Notes: generated by a model from the sequence alone, not told the origin. Positions 43,452 through 53,271 are shown, numbered from the stretch's first letter. The stretch: 64,000 nucleotides of DNA from Marinobacter subterrani (GCF_001045555.1 NZ_LFBU01000001.1:2046001-2110000); one strand, 5' to 3'. A program made the numbers and translations.

Positions 43452-43837
43452 CCACATGACCCAAACCGCCACCGATTGCCAATCTTTGTCAATCCCTGGC
43501 AGTTTTAAACAGCCAGCGAACTTGATAAATAACAAGTTGACTTGACCTTCCGGGCGGGCCACGTATCATCGGGTATCAAGTTTTACTGACGGAGCAACCA
43601 TGACCGCAAGGTCCTTCGGCTGCAACAGCATTATTCGCCCACCCATTACCGCTGACATCGCGCGGCACAGGGGAAGTCTCCCTTATTTCCCGGACCCTCC
43701 AGTTTCCTGCTGATCCACTCTGCCCCGCCGGTCGTATCGGCTCCCTTGCGCGTTATGCAGGCTCGCCGGCCGGCGACTAGACTCAGGCGTACATGCCTTC
43801 GATACTCACGTAAAAGAAAACCAATAATGAGGTTGCG
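43452..43837. other. 386-bp region upstream of the mrp operon
   Basis: Holds a possible 37-codon ORF (43600-43713), then ~125 bp leading to mrpA that should contain the mrp promoter. I see no clear -35/-10 pair, palindrome or riboswitch fold. The mrpA ribosome site GAGG is at 43829-43832. Confidence 0.5.
43600..43713 (+). CDS. Possible 37-residue ORF ahead of mrp
   Basis: ATG 43600 with GGAG eight bases upstream opens a frame ending at TGA 43711-43713. The product (MTARSFGCNSIIRPPITADI, then ARHRGSLPYFPDPPVSC) has no recognised domain. It could be a leader peptide, a small protein or chance. It lies 124 bp upstream of mrpA. Confidence 0.3.
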   Translation: MTARSFGCNSIIRPPITADIARHRGSLPYFPDPPVSC

Positions 43838-46639
43838 ATGTCGCTACCGCTGGTTGTTTTCCTGCCCTTTTTGGGCGCTCTCGCTGCTCCCCTGTTCGCC
43901 CTGGGCGGACGAACAGCAATAGCCATAGCCTCGTCGGTTCCTGCCCTGATTGCCCTGGCAGTCCTTTTCCCCTTCTGGGAGACCCTCGCCAATGGCGATG
44001 TGGTAGTGCAGAGCTACGAGTGGCTGCCGACTCTGGGCCTGTCTTTCAGCTTCAGGCTGGACGGGCTGTCCCTGCTGTTTGCCCTGCTGATCCTGCTCAT
44101 CGGGCTGCTGGTCATCCTGTACTCCCGCTACTATCTCAAATCACACGAGAATGTCGGCAAGTTCTATGCCCTGCTACTCTGTTTCATGGGGTCGATGCTT
44201 GGCATTGTCATGGCCAGCAATCTGCTGCTGATGATGATTTTCTGGGAATTGACCAGCCTTACCTCCTTCCTTCTGATCAGTTTCTGGACCCATAAACAGG
44301 GGGCCCGCCGCGGTGCACGCATGGCACTGGCGGTTACCGGTGGGGGCGGACTGGCCCTGCTGGCCGGGATTCTCATCATTGGCAATATCGTCGGCAGCTT
44401 TGAGCTGGACGCCGTGTTGGCCGCTGGCGATCAGATAAAAGCCCACGCCATGTACCCGGTAGCGCTGACCCTGGTTCTGCTCGGAGCCTTTACCAAGTCT
44501 GCCCAGTTCCCCTTTCACTTCTGGCTGCCACACGCCATGGAAGCGCCCACACCTATATCGGCCTATCTGCATTCAGCCACCATGGTCAAGGCCGGCGTGT
44601 TTCTGCTGGCGCGCCTGTACCCAGCGCTGGCGGGCACCGAGATGTGGTTCTACATGGTGAGCTTTACCGGCATGGCCACCTTGCTTCTGGGCGCTTATGT
44701 GGCCATGTTAAAGCATGATCTGAAGGGGCTTCTGGCATATTCCACGGTCAGCAATCTGGGCCTCATTACCCTGCTGTTCGGCATGGGCACCAAGCTGGCA
44801 GCGATCGCAGCCCTGTTCCATGTGATCAACCACGCGACCTTCAAGGCCTCGCTGTTCATGGCTGCGGGCATCGTCGACCACGAAACCGGCACCCGCGACA
44901 TGCGCAGAATCAATGGCCTTTGGCGTTATATGCCCCACACCGCAACTCTGGCCATGGTCGCGGCCTCCTCCATGGCGGGTGTCCCTCTGCTCAACGGCTT
45001 CCTCAGCAAGGAAATGTTCTTCGCCGAGTCCCTGGCGCTGAATCTTCCTGGGTTGTGGGGATGGCTGCCGCCAATTGTGGCCATACTGGCCGGTATTTTT
45101 GCCGTGGCCTACTCAGCCCGCTTTGTTCACGACGTTTTCTTTAACGGCAAGCCCGTGGACCTGCCAATCTATCCACCCCACGAGCCCCCCAGATACATGA
45201 AGATCCCGGTCGAGATACTGGTGTTTGCCTGCATCATGGTGGGCGTCTTCCCGACGATCTCTGTTGGCCCGCTGATCTACGCCGCCGCGTCTGCAACCCT
45301 GGGCGAGGCCGTGCCCGACTATGAGCTTGCCGTCTTCCATGGCTTCAACCTGCCGCTGATGATGAGCCTTATTGCGTTCTTTGGCGGTTTGCTGATGTAC
45401 AGCCAGCGCCAGCGCTTCTTCGATTTCCATGCCCGTTTCCGGGAGATTGACGAGAAAGCCGTGTTCGAGGCGGTTGTCGCCCGGTGTGTGAACCTGGCCA
45501 ACCGGTTCACCGGCAAGATTGAAAGCGGCTCCCTGCAGCGTTATGCCATGTTGCTGGTAGTTGCCGTAATTGCCATGGCCTTCCTGCCTCTCACCAATCT
45601 GGGCCTGTATATCGGGGCATCCGGTCTGACCCCGGTGGACTGGCCCACAGCCATTGCCGCCGGCACACTGATCGTGTCTGCCATCATCACGGCGGTGATG
45701 CACCGGGAACGGTTCTTTGCCCTGGTCATGCTGAGTGTGGTGGGTCTCGTGGTATCGCTGGGCTTTGCCCGGTTTTCCGCTCCTGACCTGGCCATGACCC
45801 AACTGTCGGTGGAAGTCGTCACCATTGTGTTACTGATGCTGGCACTCTATTACATGCCGTCCTGGACCCCTCTGGAAACCACAACGCCCAGGCGTATTCG
45901 TGACATCGCCATTGCCCTCACGGCAGGCATCGGCATGACACTGGTGACGCTGGCCATGCTGACCCGGCCCTTCAGTTCAATCTCCTCGTTTTTCCTGGAG
46001 CACAGCAAACCGCACGGTGGCGGAACCAATGTGGTAAACGTCATTCTGGTGGACTTCCGGGGCTTCGATACCCTCGGCGAGATTAGCGTTCTGGCCATTG
46101 CTGCCCTCGGGATCTACGCCATGCTCAAGAACACCGCACTTACGCCACCCTCCGGAGACGGCCAGGGCCATCCATGGACCCGGGACGCCCACCCGATGAT
46201 GCTGGCGCAGATCGCACGGCCCATGTTGCCTCTGGCCTTGATGGTGTCTGTGTACATATTCCTGCGGGGACACAACATGCCCGGCGGCGGTTTTATTGCC
46301 GGCCTGATCACCTCGGTGGCACTGATTCTCCAGTATATCGCCAGTGGCATGGTCTGGACCGAAGAGCGGATCTCCTTCCGCTACCATAACGTGATAGGTC
46401 TGGGCCTGCTGTTTGCCACCGTGTGTGGGGCGGGCAGTCTGGTCTTCGGGTATCCGTTTCTCACGTCCACGTTCGGCCATATAACCTGGCCCGTGGTGGG
46501 CGAGTTCGAGGTTGCCTCCGCCATGGTGTTTGATCTGGGCGTTTATCTGACGGTGATTGGCGCCACCCTGCTCGCACTGGTCAGTATCGGCCGGCTGTCG
46601 CCCCACTCCGCCATCAAGAGCAAAAAGGAGCCCGTGTAA
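43838..46639 (+). CDS. mrpA: Mrp Na+/H+ antiporter subunit A fused to subunit B
   Basis: 933 residues. The first ~500 residues are an NADH-dehydrogenase-subunit-5-like proton channel (FSFRLDGLSLLFALLILLIG; SAQFPFHFWLPHAMEAPTPI; HSATMVKAGVFLLARL). The C-terminal ~150 residues carry the MnhB domain (GHNMPGGGFIAGLITSVALI), so this is the fused A' subunit of the six-gene type. With MrpC-G it forms an inner-membrane antiporter expelling Na+ for H+, important in seawater and at high pH. Overlaps mrpC by one base (TAATG), the sign of coupled translation. GAGG lies five bases before the ATG. Confidence 0.93.
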   Translation: MSLPLVVFLPFLGALAAPLFALGGRTAIAIASSVPALIALAVLFPFWETLANGDVVVQSYEWLPTLGLSFSFRLDGLSLLFALLILLIGLLVILYSRYYLKSHENVGKFYALLLCFMGSMLGIVMASNLLLMMIFWELTSLTSFLLISFWTHKQGARRGARMALAVTGGGGLALLAGILIIGNIVGSFELDAVLAAGDQIKAHAMYPVALTLVLLGAFTKSAQFPFHFWLPHAMEAPTPISAYLHSATMVKAGVFLLARLYPALAGTEMWFYMVSFTGMATLLLGAYVAMLKHDLKGLLAYSTVSNLGLITLLFGMGTKLAAIAALFHVINHATFKASLFMAAGIVDHETGTRDMRRINGLWRYMPHTATLAMVAASSMAGVPLLNGFLSKEMFFAESLALNLPGLWGWLPPIVAILAGIFAVAYSARFVHDVFFNGKPVDLPIYPPHEPPRYMKIPVEILVFACIMVGVFPTISVGPLIYAAASATLGEAVPDYELAVFHGFNLPLMMSLIAFFGGLLMYSQRQRFFDFHARFREIDEKAVFEAVVARCVNLANRFTGKIESGSLQRYAMLLVVAVIAMAFLPLTNLGLYIGASGLTPVDWPTAIAAGTLIVSAIITAVMHRERFFALVMLSVVGLVVSLGFARFSAPDLAMTQLSVEVVTIVLLMLALYYMPSWTPLETTTPRRIRDIAIALTAGIGMTLVTLAMLTRPFSSISSFFLEHSKPHGGGTNVVNVILVDFRGFDTLGEISVLAIAALGIYAMLKNTALTPPSGDGQGHPWTRDAHPMMLAQIARPMLPLALMVSVYIFLRGHNMPGGGFIAGLITSVALILQYIASGMVWTEERISFRYHNVIGLGLLFATVCGAGSLVFGYPFLTSTFGHITWPVVGEFEVASAMVFDLGVYLTVIGATLLALVSIGRLSPHSAIKSKKEPV

Positions 46640-47007
46640 TGGAGCTGATGTTTGCACTGGTAATCGGCACCCTGACCGCAACGGGTGTGTATCTGCTGCT
46701 GCGCGCCAGAACCTTCCCGGTGGTAGTCGGCCTGACCCTGCTCTCCTATGGCGTCAACCTGTTCCTGTTTTCAACCGGCCGCCTGGTCACCGGCCAGCAG
46801 CCTATCATTGGCAGCGCTGAACACTATACCGACCCGCTGCCCCAGGCCCTCGTGCTGACCGCCATAGTGATCGGTTTCGCCATGACGGCTTTTGTTGTCG
46901 TGCTGTCTTTGCGCAGCCTGGCCGACCACGACGACGATCACGTTGACGGCCGCCGTGACGAGCCTCCGCTCCGAGAGATAGACGAGACGGAGGCGAACGG
47001 CCAATGA
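46639..47007 (+). CDS. mrpC: Mrp antiporter subunit C
   Basis: 122 residues, NuoK-like with three membrane helices (MELMFALVIGTLTATGVYLL; VVVGLTLLSYGVNLFLFSTG; ALVLTAIVIGFAMTAFVVVL). The motif DPLPQALVLTAIVIGFA is the MnhC/MrpC signature. The acidic C-terminal tail is hydrophilic. Overlaps mrpD by four bases (ATGA). Confidence 0.93.
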   Translation: MELMFALVIGTLTATGVYLLLRARTFPVVVGLTLLSYGVNLFLFSTGRLVTGQQPIIGSAEHYTDPLPQALVLTAIVIGFAMTAFVVVLSLRSLADHDDDHVDGRRDEPPLREIDETEANGQ

Positions 47008-48521
47008 ACGACTGGCTTCTTGCACCAATCCTGATCCCCCTGCTGGGTGCCATTGTTCAGGCCTTTATGGGCTATGCGCCGATCAGCCTGCGCCGAACGC
47101 TGGCCCTGGCGACCACGGTCCTGATCCTGGTTTCCGCGATTGTGCTGCTGATACTGGCAAATGACGGCAGCTACCGGATTTACGCGTTCGGGAACTGGCA
47201 ACCGCCGTTCGGCATCGTTCTGGTACTGGACCGGCTTGCGGCCCTGATGCTGGTGGTTACTGCGGTTCTCGGCCTGCTCAGCCATATCTACGCGGTCGGC
47301 GGAGCCGATGAGGGCAACCGGCAGTTTCACGGGCTGTTCCTGTTCCAGTTGATGGGCCTGAACATTGCCTTTCTTACCGGCGACCTGTTCAACCTGTTCG
47401 TCGCGTTTGAAGTGCTTCTGATCGCGTCCTACGGTCTGCTGATGCATGGCGGTGGCACCGCCAGAACCGTCCCGGGCCTACATTATGTTGTGCTGAACCT
47501 GGTCGGTTCGGCCATCTTCCTGATCAGCGTGGGCATGATCTACAGCGTCACGGGCACGCTCAACATGGCGGATCTCGCGCTGGCGGTGCGGGGGCTGTCT
47601 GGGGCCGATCTGGAGATTGTGCGGGCCGGCGGCCTGATGCTGTTGGTGGTGTTCGGGCTGAAAGCCGCCATCCTGCCATTGTGTTTCTGGTTGCCAAAAG
47701 CCTACGCCAAGGCAACGGCGCCGGTTGCCGCACTGTTTGCCGTTATGACCAAGGTTGGCACCTACGCCATCCTCAGGGTGTACCTGCTGGTTTTCGGCGA
47801 TAATGCTGGCCCCCTCGCCAACCTGGGCATGGACTGGCTGTTCCCGCTGGCCCTGATCACTCTGGCCATGGGCGTGATTGGCGCCCTCGGCGCCGGCAGC
47901 CTGAAAAACCTGGTGGCGTGGCAGGTCATCATTTCCGTAGGCACCCTGCTGGCACCGGTCGCTCTCGGGTCTGAAGCCGGGCTCTCGGCAGCCCTGTTCT
48001 ACCTGTTGAGCACAACCTTTACCGTGGGTGGCCTGTTTCTGGTCTCAGATCTGGTGTCCAGCCAGCGCGGGAGCGCCGCTGACCGGATTATCACGGCCCC
48101 GAAAATGCGCAACCGCACCTTCCTGAGCGTACTGTTTCTGGTTGGCGCAGTGGCCGCCGCAGGGATTCCACCGCTGAGCGGCTTCTTCGGCAAGATTCTG
48201 ATCCTGCAATCAGTACAGTCCGGCGCCGAAATGGGGTGGCTCTGGTCCGTCCTGCTGATTGGCAGTTTCCTGACCGTCATCGCGTACAGCCGGGCGGGCA
48301 GCATCGTGTTCTGGCGCACGGTGGATGGTCACCTCGAACGTCCTGCGCGGCTGAACGGGCGCGTGTCGGCGTCGGCTGGGGCCCTGATTGCACTGACCGT
48401 GACCCTTGTGGTGCTGGCCGGACCGATCACCCGCTACACTGATGCCACGGCGGCGCAGCTTCACAACACGGCGGCGTATACCGCCATACTGCAGATTCCC
48501 ATGGTCGCGGAGGGTAACTGA
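47004..48521 (+). CDS. mrpD: Mrp antiporter subunit D
   Basis: 505 residues, NuoN/NuoL-like proton channel subunit with about fourteen helices. Landmarks are LTGDLFNLFVAFEVLLIASY (~residue 127), AAILPLCFWLPKAYAKATAP (~residue 222) with the lysine of the channel, and AAAGIPPLSGFFGKILILQS (~residue 385). Overlaps mrpE by one base. Confidence 0.93.
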   Translation: MNDWLLAPILIPLLGAIVQAFMGYAPISLRRTLALATTVLILVSAIVLLILANDGSYRIYAFGNWQPPFGIVLVLDRLAALMLVVTAVLGLLSHIYAVGGADEGNRQFHGLFLFQLMGLNIAFLTGDLFNLFVAFEVLLIASYGLLMHGGGTARTVPGLHYVVLNLVGSAIFLISVGMIYSVTGTLNMADLALAVRGLSGADLEIVRAGGLMLLVVFGLKAAILPLCFWLPKAYAKATAPVAALFAVMTKVGTYAILRVYLLVFGDNAGPLANLGMDWLFPLALITLAMGVIGALGAGSLKNLVAWQVIISVGTLLAPVALGSEAGLSAALFYLLSTTFTVGGLFLVSDLVSSQRGSAADRIITAPKMRNRTFLSVLFLVGAVAAAGIPPLSGFFGKILILQSVQSGAEMGWLWSVLLIGSFLTVIAYSRAGSIVFWRTVDGHLERPARLNGRVSASAGALIALTVTLVVLAGPITRYTDATAAQLHNTAAYTAILQIPMVAEGN

Positions 48522-49009
48522 TGCTTGATCGACTGACTTTTCCGCAACCCTGGCTCAGCGTGCTCCTGTTCACTACCTGGCAGTTCCTGAGCAACGGGGT
48601 GTCCGGTGCCAGTGTTGTCATGGGCCTGGTTCTGGCGTGGCTGATTCCCCAGATCACCTCGGGGTTCTGGCCCGAGCGGCCGGTGTTCGTCAAAGCCTGG
48701 CGGGTGCCGGCTTATCTGCTCCGGCTGGTCCAGGATATTATCGTGGCAAGCTTCTCTGTCGCCCGGCTGATTCTCAGCCCACGACCGCCACGGCCAGTGT
48801 TCGTCGCCTACCCCCTGAGCCTGGAGCACCCGCTGGCAATCACCATTCTGGCCAGCACAATTTCGTTAACACCCGGAACGGTCAGTGCCGATGTCAGTGA
48901 TGACCAGAAGACCCTGCTGGTCCATACGTTGGATGCCGACAGTGCCCAGGAGGTTATCGATGCCATCCACAACCGTTACGAGAAACCACTGATGGAGATG
49001 TTCCAATGA
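48521..49009 (+). CDS. mrpE: Mrp antiporter subunit E
   Basis: 162 residues. Two N-terminal membrane segments (SVLLFTTWQFLSNGVSGASV; VVMGLVLAWLIPQI), then DIIVASFSVARLILSP and a soluble C-terminal domain with STISLTPGTVSADVSDDQKT, the MrpE signature. Overlaps mrpF by four bases. Confidence 0.92.
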   Translation: MLDRLTFPQPWLSVLLFTTWQFLSNGVSGASVVMGLVLAWLIPQITSGFWPERPVFVKAWRVPAYLLRLVQDIIVASFSVARLILSPRPPRPVFVAYPLSLEHPLAITILASTISLTPGTVSADVSDDQKTLLVHTLDADSAQEVIDAIHNRYEKPLMEMFQ

Positions 49010-49275
49010 TGACCGCCGCGCTCTACATCACCATAGGCATGGTAACGCTGGCTGCCGTATTGAACGTCTGTCGTCTGATCAAGGGGCCAGACGCACCGGA
49101 CCGGGTCCTGGCACTGGACACGCTTTACGTCAATGCCATCGCGCTGATCATCCTGCTCGGGCTCGTTCTGGGCACCCGGTTATACCTCGAAGCGGCGCTG
49201 TTGATCGCTGTAATGGGCTTTGTGGGAACAGTTGCCATGGGCAAGTACCTGAAGCGGGGAAGTGTCATTGAATAG
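49006..49275 (+). CDS. mrpF: Mrp antiporter subunit F
   Basis: 89 residues with three helices. The signature LIKGPDAPDRVLALDTLYVN (~residue 24) carries the conserved Asp. mrpG follows after 39 bp, the only real gap in the operon. Confidence 0.92.
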   Translation: MMTAALYITIGMVTLAAVLNVCRLIKGPDAPDRVLALDTLYVNAIALIILLGLVLGTRLYLEAALLIAVMGFVGTVAMGKYLKRGSVIE

Positions 49276-49314
49276 CCTGGCCACGGCAACAAGATTCCTG
49301 GGAGGACACGACAA

Positions 49315-49647
49315 ATGAGCCTAATCTCTGAATACCTGGTTTCCGCCCTGCTCCTGCTGGGTGGGGCCTTCACCCTCATTGGCGCGCTGGGGCTGCTCCG
49401 CCTGCCAGACTTTTACACCCGCCTGCATGCCCCCACCAAAGCCACGACGCTGGGCGTAGGGGCCATCATGCTGAGCTCGGTGATCTATTTCTCCAATCAT
49501 GACCAGCAACTGGGTTTTTCGGAAACACTGATTACGGTATTTCTGTTCCTGACAGCCCCCGTCAGCGCCAATATTCTTGCCAAGGCCGCCATGCATATCG
49601 GCGTAAAGCCAGTTCGCGGAACCCGGGGCAGGCCCTGGGAACAATGA
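49315..49647 (+). CDS. mrpG: Mrp antiporter subunit G
   Basis: 110 residues, three helices. GALGLLRLPDFYTRLHAPTK (~residue 23) is the MrpG signature, and TAPVSANILAKAAMHIG follows near the C-terminus. Last gene of the mrp operon. Confidence 0.92.
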   Translation: MSLISEYLVSALLLLGGAFTLIGALGLLRLPDFYTRLHAPTKATTLGVGAIMLSSVIYFSNHDQQLGFSETLITVFLFLTAPVSANILAKAAMHIGVKPVRGTRGRPWEQ

Positions 49648-49754
49648 CTGAGCCGGTCGGCGCGGCCGGTTCCCTGGCGCGCCGAAATTTGTCATTGGAC
49701 TTACGTAATTTTGCCGTATAGTAGGCCGCCAAACCCCCTTTCAGGAGACAGCAT

Positions 49755-50036
49755 ATGCTGCATGTGAACGAATATTTTGATGGCAAGGCCAAGTCCATTG
49801 CCTTCCAGACCTCGACCCTGCCGGCCACCGTCGGCGTGATCAGCCCGGGCGAATACGAGTTTGGCACCAGCAAGAAGGAGACCATGACTGTCATCAGCGG
49901 CGCCCTCTCCGTGCTGCTGCCCGGCATGGAAGAATGGATGACCTATGGTGCCGGTGAGAGCTTTGATGTTGCCGGACAGGCCAGCTTCAAGGCAAAAACT
50001 GATATCGATACTGCCTACCTCTGCACCTACGAGTAA
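49755..50036 (+). CDS. ppnP: Pyrimidine/purine nucleoside phosphorylase PpnP
   Basis: 93 residues, single cupin domain (DUF1255). VNEYFDGKAKSIAFQTSTLP, PATVGVISPGEYEFGTSKKE and WMTYGAGESFDVAG are the family markers. It phosphorolyses several nucleosides to base and ribose-1-phosphate. AGGAG precedes the ATG. Confidence 0.94.
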   Translation: MLHVNEYFDGKAKSIAFQTSTLPATVGVISPGEYEFGTSKKETMTVISGALSVLLPGMEEWMTYGAGESFDVAGQASFKAKTDIDTAYLCTYE

Positions 50037-50063
50037 CACTCATTCGAACAGCAGGCGTGTCCA

Positions 50064-50113
50064 CAGAGCGAAACCGGCCTTTCCTAAGCCTCGGTTCGCT
50101 CTGCATTTTTTTC
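50064..50113 (+). terminator. Intrinsic terminator after ppnP
   Basis: CAGAGCGAA pairs with TTCGCTCTG, extended inward by CCG/CGG with small bulges, followed by GCATTTTTTT. It lies 27 bp after the ppnP stop. Confidence 0.8.
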
Positions 50114-50203
50114 AATTTCCCGGTTCCTGTTTCCCACAATCTGTGTCAGATTTAGTGCTGTTTCTCACGATAAGACCAACAACCGGGAAAGAGGACACAC
50201 GTC

Positions 50204-51847
50204 ATGGCACAGCCCCGCATTCTGGCTCCGGCTGACAACGCTCATCAGTACCCCCTGCTGATCAAACAACTCCTGCTCTCCGGGCCGCGATACAATCCGG
50301 ACCAGGAGATCGTCTACGCCAATCGCAGCAAGTACACCTACACCGACCTGGTAGAGCGTATCCACCGCCTGGCCAATGCCCTGACCGACGCCGGCGTGAA
50401 ACCCGGCGACACGGTGGCAGTCATGGACTGGGATACACCCCGCTACCTGGAGTGCTTCTTCGCCATACCCATGATTGGCGCTGTACTGCACACCATCAAC
50501 GTGCGCCTGTCGCCGGATCAGGTGGTGTACACCATGAACCATGCGGAAGACGACGTGGTGCTGGTGCATGACGACTTCCTGCCGATCCTCGAATCCGTCA
50601 AGGACGAGATCAAAACCGTTAAAACCTACATTCAGTTGACCGATGAGAAAGCCGCAAAATCCACAACCCTGAAGGTAGCCGGCGATTACGAAGCACTGCT
50701 TGCGAAGGCCGGCACCGAGTTTGATTTCCCGGATTTTGATGAGAACAGCGTTGCCACCACCTTCTACACCACCGGCACCACTGGCAACCCGAAGGGCGTG
50801 TTCTTCAGCCACCGGCAACTGGTGCTGCACACCCTGGCCATGACCGGCTCGCTCTCGGCGTACGACGAGATGCCCCTGCTGCGTTCCACGTCGGTTTATA
50901 TGCCGGTAACCCCCATGTTCCACGTACACGCCTGGGGCGTGCCCTACGCCGCGACCATGCTGGGCATCAAACAGATCTATCCCGGCCGCTACGAGCCGGA
51001 ACTGCTGGTTGATCTGCTCAAGGAGCACAAGGTCACCTTCTCCCACTGCGTACCCACCATCATGCAGATGATGATGGGCACCGAATCCATCAAGACGGCC
51101 GATCTGAGCAACTGGCACGTGCTGATCGGCGGCAGCGCCTTGACCAAAGGCCTGTGCGACGCCGGCGCCAGACTCGGCATCCGCATGTACACCGGCTACG
51201 GAATGTCAGAGACCTGCCCACTGCTGAGTGTTACCCACCTCAAGCCCGAGGATCTGGAGCTGCCGCTGGAGCAGCAGACCAACAAACGGGTCAAAACCGG
51301 CATTGCCGTGCCCATGGTGGAGCTTGAAATTGTCGCCCCGGATGGCCAGCCGGTGCCACATGACGGCGAGGCCAAGGGGGAAGTCGTGGCAAGGGCGCCC
51401 TGGCTCACCCAGAGCTATTTCAAGCAGCCGGACAAGGGGGAGGAACTCTGGCAAGGTGGCTGGCTGCACACCGGCGATGTCGCCTCCATGGAGCCGGATA
51501 ACACCCTAACCATCAAGGACCGCATCAAGGATGTGATCAAGACCGGCGGTGAATGGTTGTCTTCCCTCGACCTGGAAAACCTGATCAGCCAGCACCCGGC
51601 CGTCGCCGGTGCAGCCGTCGTCGGCGTGCCCGATGAGAAATGGGGTGAACGCCCCCACGCGCTGGTCACCCTCAAGCCCGGTGAGCAGGCCGATGTAGAG
51701 GATATTCAGCGCCATCTGGAGCAGTTCGTGGCCAGCGGCGAGATCAACAAGTGGGCGATCCCCGAACATATTGATTTCGTGGAGGATATTCCGAAGACCA
51801 GCGTTGGCAAGATCAACAAGAAGCTGATTCGGGATCAATTGAAGTAG
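50204..51847 (+). CDS. Fatty acid-CoA ligase (AMP-binding family)
   Basis: 547 residues, the AlkK/DmdB-type medium-chain acyl-CoA ligase length. Adenylate loop TTFYTTGTTGNPKGVFFSHR (~residue 182), GYGMSETCPLLSVTHL (~residue 333), GWLHTGDVASME (~residue 422), KDRIKDVIKTGGEWLSSLDL (~residue 445) and a C-terminal Lys in PKTSVGKINKK. It makes acyl-CoA plus AMP and PPi, and would feed acids from alkane or terpene oxidation into beta-oxidation; the chain length is not deducible. Stands alone on its strand. Confidence 0.88.
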   Translation: MAQPRILAPADNAHQYPLLIKQLLLSGPRYNPDQEIVYANRSKYTYTDLVERIHRLANALTDAGVKPGDTVAVMDWDTPRYLECFFAIPMIGAVLHTINVRLSPDQVVYTMNHAEDDVVLVHDDFLPILESVKDEIKTVKTYIQLTDEKAAKSTTLKVAGDYEALLAKAGTEFDFPDFDENSVATTFYTTGTTGNPKGVFFSHRQLVLHTLAMTGSLSAYDEMPLLRSTSVYMPVTPMFHVHAWGVPYAATMLGIKQIYPGRYEPELLVDLLKEHKVTFSHCVPTIMQMMMGTESIKTADLSNWHVLIGGSALTKGLCDAGARLGIRMYTGYGMSETCPLLSVTHLKPEDLELPLEQQTNKRVKTGIAVPMVELEIVAPDGQPVPHDGEAKGEVVARAPWLTQSYFKQPDKGEELWQGGWLHTGDVASMEPDNTLTIKDRIKDVIKTGGEWLSSLDLENLISQHPAVAGAAVVGVPDEKWGERPHALVTLKPGEQADVEDIQRHLEQFVASGEINKWAIPEHIDFVEDIPKTSVGKINKKLIRDQLK

Positions 51848-51891
51848 AACCCGGGGTCAGATGGACGCCTCTGAGGCCGAGGGCCAAACCC

Positions 51892-51926
51892 GGGGTCAGA
51901 TGAACGCTTTCATCTGACCCCTTTTT
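51892..51926. terminator. GGGGTCAGATGAA hairpin terminator
   Basis: GGGGTCAGATGAA (51892-51904) pairs perfectly over 13 bp with TTCATCTGACCCC (51909-51921), loop CGCT, followed by T5. A second, unpaired copy (ACCCGGGGTCAGATGGACGC) begins at ~51849, so this is a local direct repeat of a common dispersed sequence. It separates the converging ligase and dadA genes. Confidence 0.85.
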
Positions 51927-51931
51927 CAGTC

Positions 51932-53185
51932 TTACAGGCCAGAAAAGGCAAAATCCACCTCCGGCCTTCGCCCCCCGATGATATCCGCCAGTGCCGCCGC
52001 CGAGCCGCAGGAATGCGTCCAGCCCAGCGTACCGTGCCCGGTATTCAGGTACAGGTTGGCAAAGTGGCTTTTGCCGATGTACGGCACGTTGGAGGGTGTC
52101 GTCGGGCGCAGGCCGGTCCAGAACTCGGCCTGGTCCCAGTGGCCCGCGTCCGGCATCACTTCGGCAGTGCGCCGGACTATGCTGCGACAGCGGGTGTAAT
52201 TCAGGTTCCGGCTGTAGCCGCTCAGCTCGGCCGTGCCGGCCACCCGGATCCGGTCACCCAGGCGTGAATACACCAGTTTGTATTCGTCGTCGGTGAGGCT
52301 GACGTTGAACGCCGCTTCCTCATTTTTCACCGGCACGGTTATGGAATACCCCTTGGCCGGATAGATGTTCAGGAAGATGCCAAGCTGCCGGGCCAGCGCA
52401 GCGCTGTAACTGCCAAGGCTCAGAACATAGGCGTCTGCCCGCAGTGTCTCATGGCGGCCATCAGTCAGGGTCTGGATTCCCAGAACCCGCTCACCGGCCC
52501 GCTCAAAATTCAGAATCTGGCTGCCATAGCGGAAGGCAACACCGGCCTCAACACAGCGCTGAGCCAGATTCTGGGTAAACATCCGGGCATCGCCGGATTC
52601 GTCTTCCGAGGTGTAGGTGGCGCCCGCGATCCGGTTCCGGATGGGCTTCAGGGCCGGCTCCAGCTCGATGGCCCGGTCGGCATCGATAATTTGCCGATCG
52701 CAGCCCAGGCTCTGCATAATCCGGGTCGGTTCCCGCGCGGCATCAAATTCTGCAGGATTGGTGTAGAAGTGCAGGATGCCCTTCTCGAGGTGATCGTATT
52801 CAATACCGGCGTCCTTGCGAAGCGCCTGTAACTGGCCACGACTGTAAGTGCCCAGATTCACCATCTGGCGAATATTATGCGCCGCTTTGGCGGAGGTGCA
52901 CTCGCCCAGGAAAGACAGCGCCCAGCGCCACTGGGCAGGATCCAGTGTTGGCCGGAACAGCAGCGGGGCATCGGCCCGGGTCAGCCACTTCAGCACCTTC
53001 AGTGGTGCCGACGGATTGGCCCAGGGCTCGGCATGGGACACGGAAATCTGGCCACCGTTGGCGTAGCTGGTTTCGAGACCGGCCTGATTCTGTCGGTCAA
53101 CCACCGTCACCTGGTGCCCCTGCTTCTGCAGAAACCAGGCCGTTGTTGTGCCAACAACACCCGCACCCAAAACCAGTATGTGCAT
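51932..53185 (-). CDS. dadA: D-amino acid dehydrogenase
   Basis: 417 residues, DadA length. FAD-binding LVLGAGVVGTTTAWFLQKQG at the N-terminus, then ETSYANGGQISVSHAEPWAN (~residue 40), SLGSYSAALARQLGIFLNIY and the C-terminal FWTGLRPTTPSNVPYIGKSH with GHGTLGWTHSCGSA. A membrane-associated flavoenzyme that deaminates D-amino acids such as D-alanine and passes electrons to quinones. GGAGG precedes the ATG. No alanine racemase gene is adjacent. Confidence 0.93.
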   Translation of the reverse strand: MHILVLGAGVVGTTTAWFLQKQGHQVTVVDRQNQAGLETSYANGGQISVSHAEPWANPSAPLKVLKWLTRADAPLLFRPTLDPAQWRWALSFLGECTSAKAAHNIRQMVNLGTYSRGQLQALRKDAGIEYDHLEKGILHFYTNPAEFDAAREPTRIMQSLGCDRQIIDADRAIELEPALKPIRNRIAGATYTSEDESGDARMFTQNLAQRCVEAGVAFRYGSQILNFERAGERVLGIQTLTDGRHETLRADAYVLSLGSYSAALARQLGIFLNIYPAKGYSITVPVKNEEAAFNVSLTDDEYKLVYSRLGDRIRVAGTAELSGYSRNLNYTRCRSIVRRTAEVMPDAGHWDQAEFWTGLRPTTPSNVPYIGKSHFANLYLNTGHGTLGWTHSCGSAAALADIIGGRRPEVDFAFSGL

Positions 53186-53271
53186 TCTTGCCTCCGGTCA
53201 GTATCAACTGTGAGATTCGCTACTCGAAGGCTCTATTGTAGCGGGCTGGCAGGGCAATTGCGCCCCGACCA

